From an uncultured Collinsella sp. (GTDB lineage: Bacteria > Actinomycetota > Coriobacteriia > Coriobacteriales > Coriobacteriaceae), in NCBI GenBank assembly GCA_900541885.1, contig UQKW01000005.1:1-64000 (forward strand): DNA of 64,000 bases, in the 5' to 3' direction. Positions within the stretch are counted from its first letter, which is position 1. Each line of letters begins with the position of its first letter. Shown here in pieces: positions 59,836-64,000 of this stretch. A program made the translations under genes and the position numbers. The notes beneath the pieces are model-generated. The model was not told where the DNA came from. It searched no databases and worked only from the letters and a program-made list of their open reading frames with translations.

Positions 59836-61131
59836 ATGCTCGCCTTTTTACAAACTAACACGCCCATCGTGATCTTTAACCAGATTGTGGTTACGCTGCT
59901 CACGGTCTGCTTTCTGTACCAGGTGGTCTTCTTTGTCATTGGCGCTCTTCGTGGCGAGGTCGCGCCTCCCAAGGCCAAAAAACTTCACCGCTATGCCTTC
60001 TTTATCGCGGCGCATAACGAGGAGGCCGTGATCGCTAACCTCGTTCGCTCCATCAAGGATCAGGATTATCCGTCCGAGCTTATCGAGGTTTTCGTGGTCG
60101 CCGATGCCTGCACCGACAACACGGCGCAGCTCGCGCGCGAGGCCGGTGCCATTGTTTACGAGCGCAATGACCTGGCCCGCAAGGGCAAGAGCTGGGTCAT
60201 GGACTTTGGCTTCGACCGCATTCTCAACGAGTATCCCGACACGTTTGAGGGCTACTTTATCTTCGATGCCGATAACGTTATCTCCCGCGATTATGTTTCC
60301 AAGATGAATGATGCCTTTGACCAGGGCTTCCATGTGGTCACGAGCTATCGCAATTCCAAGAACTTCGGCAGCTCGTGGATCTCGGCTGCTAATGCCACGT
60401 GGTATCTACGCGAGGCGCGCTTCCTCAACAACGCGCGTAATATCTGCAAGACGTCCTGCGCTGTTTCGGGTTCGGGCTACCTCATCTCCGCCAGCGTTAT
60501 CGAGGGCATGCACGGTTGGCAGTTCCACACGCTGACCGAGGACATTCAGTTCACCACGTTCTGCGCCATTCACGGCATTCGCATTGGCTATGCGCCGGCG
60601 GAGTTCTTTGACGAACAACCCGTGACGTTTAAGGCGTCCTGGAAACAGCGCATGCGTTGGACCAAGGGCTTCTACCAGGTGTTCTTTACTTACGGTAAGC
60701 ACCTGGTCAAGTCGACCTTCCGCTACCATCGCTTTGCCGCCTACGACATGTTCATGACGATCGCCCCGGGTATGCTGCTGTCGCTCATCTCGATGCTCGC
60801 CAATGCGACGTTCCTGATCGTGGGTGGACTCTCGCACGGCTTTTTGGCTACCGAAGTCGAGATGCAGGCCTGTGCCGCTTCGCTCATTATGACCTTCGCC
60901 ATGATGTATCTGACTTTCTTTATCCTGGCGCTGCTCACGACTATCTTTGAGTACAAGCACATTCACTGCGCGCAAAAGTGGCGTCTGGTGACTAACCTGT
61001 TTACCTTCCCGATCTTTATGTTCAGCTATATCCCCATCACGGTGGCCGCGCTGTTCCTGAAGGTCGACTGGGTGCCGACGCAGCACGCCGTCAACGTTAC
61101 CCTTGACGAGGTCATGCAAGGCGCCAAATAA
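59836..61131 (+). CDS. Processive family 2 glycosyltransferase (membrane)
   Basis: A 431-residue protein with one N-terminal membrane helix (about 10-33) and three to four C-terminal helices (about 305-410). Motifs of a BcsA/hyaluronan-type GT2 are the substrate Asp region VVADACTDNT, DAD at 144-146 (IFDADNV), TED at 234-236 and QRMRW at 271-275. It should polymerise or transfer a sugar across the membrane; the product is unknown. No PilZ domain or partner genes are present, and a terminator follows at once. Confidence 0.85.
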   Translation: MLAFLQTNTPIVIFNQIVVTLLTVCFLYQVVFFVIGALRGEVAPPKAKKLHRYAFFIAAHNEEAVIANLVRSIKDQDYPSELIEVFVVADACTDNTAQLAREAGAIVYERNDLARKGKSWVMDFGFDRILNEYPDTFEGYFIFDADNVISRDYVSKMNDAFDQGFHVVTSYRNSKNFGSSWISAANATWYLREARFLNNARNICKTSCAVSGSGYLISASVIEGMHGWQFHTLTEDIQFTTFCAIHGIRIGYAPAEFFDEQPVTFKASWKQRMRWTKGFYQVFFTYGKHLVKSTFRYHRFAAYDMFMTIAPGMLLSLISMLANATFLIVGGLSHGFLATEVEMQACAASLIMTFAMMYLTFFILALLTTIFEYKHIHCAQKWRLVTNLFTFPIFMFSYIPITVAALFLKVDWVPTQHAVNVTLDEVMQGAK

Positions 61132-61139
61132 CCACCACC

Positions 61140-61181
61140 AAAACCACCGCAAAGGGGACAGGCACCTTTGTGGTGGTTTTT
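61140..61181 (+). terminator. Terminator after the GT2 gene
   Basis: AAAACCACCGCAAAGG (61140-61155) pairs with CCTTTGTGGTGGTTTT (61165-61180), one wobble, loop GGACAGGCA, then T. Its stem is nearly the same as the terminator at 53502. Confidence 0.9.
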
Positions 61182-61212
61182 GCTTTTGCGATGCAGCTCG
61201 AGGAGGAGTCCG

Positions 61213-61635
61213 ATGGTCTATATCCCGTTTTGGATTTGCATCTTTGCCGGCGTGGCAATTGATGCCCGAGAGCGACGGTTTCCCAATGGGCTTGCCGGCG
61301 CATGTGCCGTGGCGGCGTTGGCGGGCGTTTGGCTCGACAGGGGCGTTAACACTGCACTTGATCATGCCGGTCTTGCGGTCATCGTCTACCTTGCCCTTGT
61401 GCTTACTGAGTCGCTCTGGCGGCGCCTTCGTCAAGCCCCGGGGATTGGCATGGGGGACGCCAAAGCACTCTTCGCGCTTTGCACGCTCGACCCTATGGGC
61501 GGCATCGTGGCATTTGCCGTTTCGCTCCTGGTCCTGGCCCTCTCCTGCCTCATCGCAAAATCGCGCTCCCTGCCATTGCTCCCGTTTTTAGTGCCGATTT
61601 TTGCCATAATCGAGGTCGTGGGCTGCACTTTGTAA
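61213..61635 (+). CDS. Small prepilin-peptidase-like (A24) membrane protein
   Basis: A 140-residue protein with about four membrane helices. DARERRFPN and GIGMGDAKALFAL correspond to the two catalytic-Asp motifs of type IV prepilin peptidases (D...R.IPN and GxGD). It is the core peptidase only, without the N-terminal methylase half. The ATG at 61213 follows GAGGAGGAG. No pilin or type II secretion gene is in the window, so its substrate is unknown. Confidence 0.78.
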   Translation: MVYIPFWICIFAGVAIDARERRFPNGLAGACAVAALAGVWLDRGVNTALDHAGLAVIVYLALVLTESLWRRLRQAPGIGMGDAKALFALCTLDPMGGIVAFAVSLLVLALSCLIAKSRSLPLLPFLVPIFAIIEVVGCTL

Positions 61636-61666
61636 CCGATTGCGCATCCTTTTTAAGGAGCATGCC

Positions 61667-62914
61667 ATGGAATCTAATCAAGAAACGGCCGTCATTAAGG
61701 CGCGCATGGACCGTATTCCCTCGGCGTTGTCGCCCGAGCTTGTCGAGCGCATTGCCGCCGATCGTGCTTCGGGCTATGTCAACCCGTATCGTTGCAACGA
61801 TGATCAGGTCATTCGTCGTATTGATCGCGCCGCCGACAAAGGCACGCTTATGCGTCCGGCGTTTATGCGCGATACCGAAAAGATACTTCATCTTCCGGCG
61901 TACACCCGTTATGCAGGCAAAACGCAGGTCTTTAGCTTCCGTAGCAATGACGATCTGTCACGCCGCGGTTTGCACGTGCAGCTCGTCTCCCGCATTGCGC
62001 GCGATATCGGTCGCGCCCTGGGGCTCAATTGCGATCTGATCGAGGCGATTGGCCTGGGTCACGACTTGGGACACACGCCTTTCGGCCATGCCGGCGAGCG
62101 CTTCCTCAACGATATCTATCATGAGCGTACGGGGCGTTATTTTTTCCATAACGTGCAGTCGGTTCGCGTGCTCGACGCGTTGTATGGCCGCAACGTGTCG
62201 CTCCAGACGCTCGACGGCGTGCTATGCCATAACGGCGAGTACGAGCAGCGTGTGTTTGAGCTCTCGGACATGGGCTCCTTTGACCAGTTTGACCAGACGG
62301 TTGAGGATTGTATTGCCACGGGCTATAGCGCAATTGAGCATCTGCGCCCCATGACGCTCGAGGGCTGCGTCGTTCGCATCTCGGATATTCTTGCCTACGT
62401 CGGTCGTGACCGTCAGGATGCGATCGCGGCGGGCCTGCTTTCGCCCGACGCTTTTGATGATGGCCGGGGCGGTGCCTACAACAGTTGGATCCTCACGCAT
62501 GCCTCCATCGATATCGTTGAGCACAGCTATGGTAAGCCGCGCATCGAGATGAGCGAGGACCTGTTTGAGGAAATCCGCCGAGCCAAGCGCGAGAACTACG
62601 AGAAGATCTATAGCAAGGGCGGTATCGAAGGCGATTCCGAGGTGGAGCTGCGCGAGGCGTTCGAAAAGCTCTACGACCGTTGCCTGCGGGATCTAAACAG
62701 TGGTGACGAGTCCTCTTACATCTTTAAGCACCATATTTCGCGCATTGAGCAGCAGCTTTCCTACTACGATCGCACCTATGCCTGGCAGGAGAACAAGGAT
62801 CAAGCCGTGGTGGATTATATCGCGAGCATGACGGACGGTTATTTCTGCGAACTGACGAGCAAGCTGTTCCCGGGTCTAAAGTTTCCGCATCGTACCTATA
62901 TTAACGAACGGTAG
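61667..62914 (+). CDS. dGTPase-type HD-domain triphosphohydrolase
   Basis: A 415-residue metal-dependent phosphohydrolase. The HD metal site is His103 (HVQLVSRIARDIG), His132-Asp133 (GLGHDLGHTPFGHAGE) and a later Asp in LSDMGSFDQF-type context. The N-terminal segment YTRYAGKTQVFSF precedes it as in dGTP triphosphohydrolases, which cut dNTP to deoxynucleoside and triphosphate. Length is near the shorter Dgt class. The ATG at 61667 follows AAGGAG. In several Gram-positives this gene lies upstream of dnaG; here it precedes rarA. Confidence 0.85.
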   Translation: MESNQETAVIKARMDRIPSALSPELVERIAADRASGYVNPYRCNDDQVIRRIDRAADKGTLMRPAFMRDTEKILHLPAYTRYAGKTQVFSFRSNDDLSRRGLHVQLVSRIARDIGRALGLNCDLIEAIGLGHDLGHTPFGHAGERFLNDIYHERTGRYFFHNVQSVRVLDALYGRNVSLQTLDGVLCHNGEYEQRVFELSDMGSFDQFDQTVEDCIATGYSAIEHLRPMTLEGCVVRISDILAYVGRDRQDAIAAGLLSPDAFDDGRGGAYNSWILTHASIDIVEHSYGKPRIEMSEDLFEEIRRAKRENYEKIYSKGGIEGDSEVELREAFEKLYDRCLRDLNSGDESSYIFKHHISRIEQQLSYYDRTYAWQENKDQAVVDYIASMTDGYFCELTSKLFPGLKFPHRTYINER

Positions 62915-62975
62915 TTCGTATCCTTTCGGTATACTGGTTAGTTGAAAACGTTTTTGATTGATACACGGGATGGCT

Positions 62976-64000
62976 ATGGACGACCTTTTTTCTGCTTCGA
63001 CGCGCGAGCGTTCCTTTCAGAATGCGCCGCTTGCGGTGCGTATGCGCCCCAATTCGCTCGACGAGTATGTGGGCCAGCAAAAGGCCGTCGGTAATGGCTC
63101 ATGGTTGCGTGCCGCGATCGAACACGACGTGCTTTCCAGTGTGATTTTGTATGGGCCGGCTGGTACGGGTAAGACGACGCTGGCCCATATTATCGCCAAC
63201 CATACTAAGAGCGAGTTTGTCGAGGTCAGCGCTGTGACGGGCACCGTGAAGGACTTGCGCCGCGTGATTGATGAGGCCAAGACGCGCCTGAATACCTACG
63301 ACCGCCGCACCATTCTATTCATCGATGAGATTCACCGCTTCTCTAAGTCGCAGCAGGATGCCCTGCTGCATGCAGTTGAGAACCGTACCGTCATTATGAT
63401 TGGCGCCACGACGGAGAATCCGTACTTCGAGGTCAACTCGGCACTGTTGTCGCGTGGGCGTGTGGTGGAGCTTGAGCATCTGAAGGATGAGGATATCGCC
63501 ACGCTTATTGAACGTGCGCTTGAGGCACCGCAGGGCTTGAACGGTAAGTTCTCGGCCGATGAGGATACGGTCAAGACCATCTGCACGCTGGCAGCGGGTG
63601 ACGCTCGCTCGGCGCTCACGACGCTCGAGCTTGCGAGCGAGATTGCCGTCACGCGTCCCGATACCGAGGGAACGCCAGCGCCCGCGGCGGGGGAGCGCTA
63701 TCCCATCACCGTGGATGACGTGAAGATCGCCAACCCGCGTCGCGGCTTTACATACGACAAAAACGGCGACATGCACTACGACATCATCAGTGCGTTTATT
63801 AAGTCTATGCGCGGTAGTGACCCCGATGCCACGATCTATTGGCTCGCGCGCATGATCGATGCTGGGGAGGATCCTAAGTTTATCGCTCGCCGTATTATGA
63901 TTCACGCTTCTGAGGATGTTGGCAACGCCGACCCGCAGGCGCTTTTGGTGGCGCATGCCGCGTTTAAGTCTGCTGAGGTCATTGGCTATCCCGAGTGCCG
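62976..64000 (+). CDS. rarA: RarA/MgsA replication-associated AAA ATPase, 3' truncated by window end
   Basis: An open frame running to the end of the window (341 codons seen, about 430 expected). DEYVGQQKAVGNG, Walker A YGPAGTGKTTLA, Walker B ILFIDEIHRFSKSQQDALL and the sensor motif IGATTENPYFEVNSALLSR identify RarA, which acts at stalled forks and is related to clamp loaders. The C-terminal domain begins (FIKSMRGSDPDATIYWLARM). The ATG at 62976 follows CGGGA; an ATG two codons upstream is possible. Confidence 0.93.
   Translation, partial: MDDLFSASTRERSFQNAPLAVRMRPNSLDEYVGQQKAVGNGSWLRAAIEHDVLSSVILYGPAGTGKTTLAHIIANHTKSEFVEVSAVTGTVKDLRRVIDEAKTRLNTYDRRTILFIDEIHRFSKSQQDALLHAVENRTVIMIGATTENPYFEVNSALLSRGRVVELEHLKDEDIATLIERALEAPQGLNGKFSADEDTVKTICTLAAGDARSALTTLELASEIAVTRPDTEGTPAPAAGERYPITVDDVKIANPRRGFTYDKNGDMHYDIISAFIKSMRGSDPDATIYWLARMIDAGEDPKFIARRIMIHASEDVGNADPQALLVAHAAFKSAEVIGYPEC

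Noticed and set aside
1..64000. CRISPR array, prophage, insertion sequence or replication origin
   Set aside because: No spaced direct repeats, transposase, integrase or phage structural genes, and no dnaA/DnaA-box cluster, were seen on reading both strands.

Overview
The window is a 64 kb piece of a G+C-rich bacterial chromosome, most likely a Coriobacteriia actinobacterium of the Collinsella/Olsenella type. This is inferred from the G+C-rich codon use, a Gram-positive style housekeeping order (yloU-yloV-recG-rsmD-coaD, rpmF-plsX-acpP-rnc-smc-ftsY-ffh), an actinobacterial coaD-SepIVA-like-DUF177-rpmF segment, a T-box leader on ileS, and a Gram-positive type Pel cluster. No prophage, insertion sequence, rRNA operon or CRISPR array was seen.

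Layout. 1-1177: a visibly more A+T-rich toxin-antitoxin-chaperone remnant (toxin tail, MqsA-like antitoxin, SecB-like chaperone). 1306-12401: an eight-gene, tightly coupled operon made of pelD, pelE, a PelA-type deacetylase, pelF and pelG, then a CotH-kinase lipoprotein, a VTC-domain protein and a DUF4956 membrane protein. It probably makes, exports and modifies a Pel-like cationic exopolysaccharide under c-di-GMP control. 12514-15557: a divergent PLP-fold enzyme, a ModE-type HTH regulator and guaB. 15558-15927: two large inverted-repeat structures, the second being the immediate leader of leuS. 18656-28841: the rimP-nusA-infB-rbfA-nrnA-truB-ribF-dnaG translation/transcription operon behind a strong promoter and an attenuator-like terminator, followed by rpoD and tRNA-Asn.

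30731-45624 is the cell-envelope and division block: an Asp23 protein, a FakA/DAK-like protein, recG, rsmD, coaD, a SepIVA-like coiled coil, DUF177, rpmF, plsX, acpP, rnc, smc, ftsY and ffh. 45745-49128 carries a reverse-strand DUF134-NifX fusion with two operator-like palindromes, then thyA, folA and an rRNA methyltransferase. 49253-64000 holds a MATE exporter, a decayed cobalamin adenosyltransferase gene, ftsH, a DUF523 gene, a GldA-type dehydrogenase, T-box-ileS, lspA, rluD, a processive family 2 glycosyltransferase, a small prepilin-peptidase-like protein, a dGTPase-type HD hydrolase and a truncated rarA.

The most notable system is the Pel cluster with its attached CotH-VTC-DUF4956 cassette. 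The PelD homologue keeps an RxxD c-di-GMP inhibitory-site motif exactly five residues before a degenerate GGDEF position. Secondary points are the broken TAC locus with an antitoxin tail that may be a chaperone-addiction element, the 29-bp-armed hairpin in front of leuS, the terminator between the promoter and first gene of the nusA operon, and recurring intergenic palindromes.
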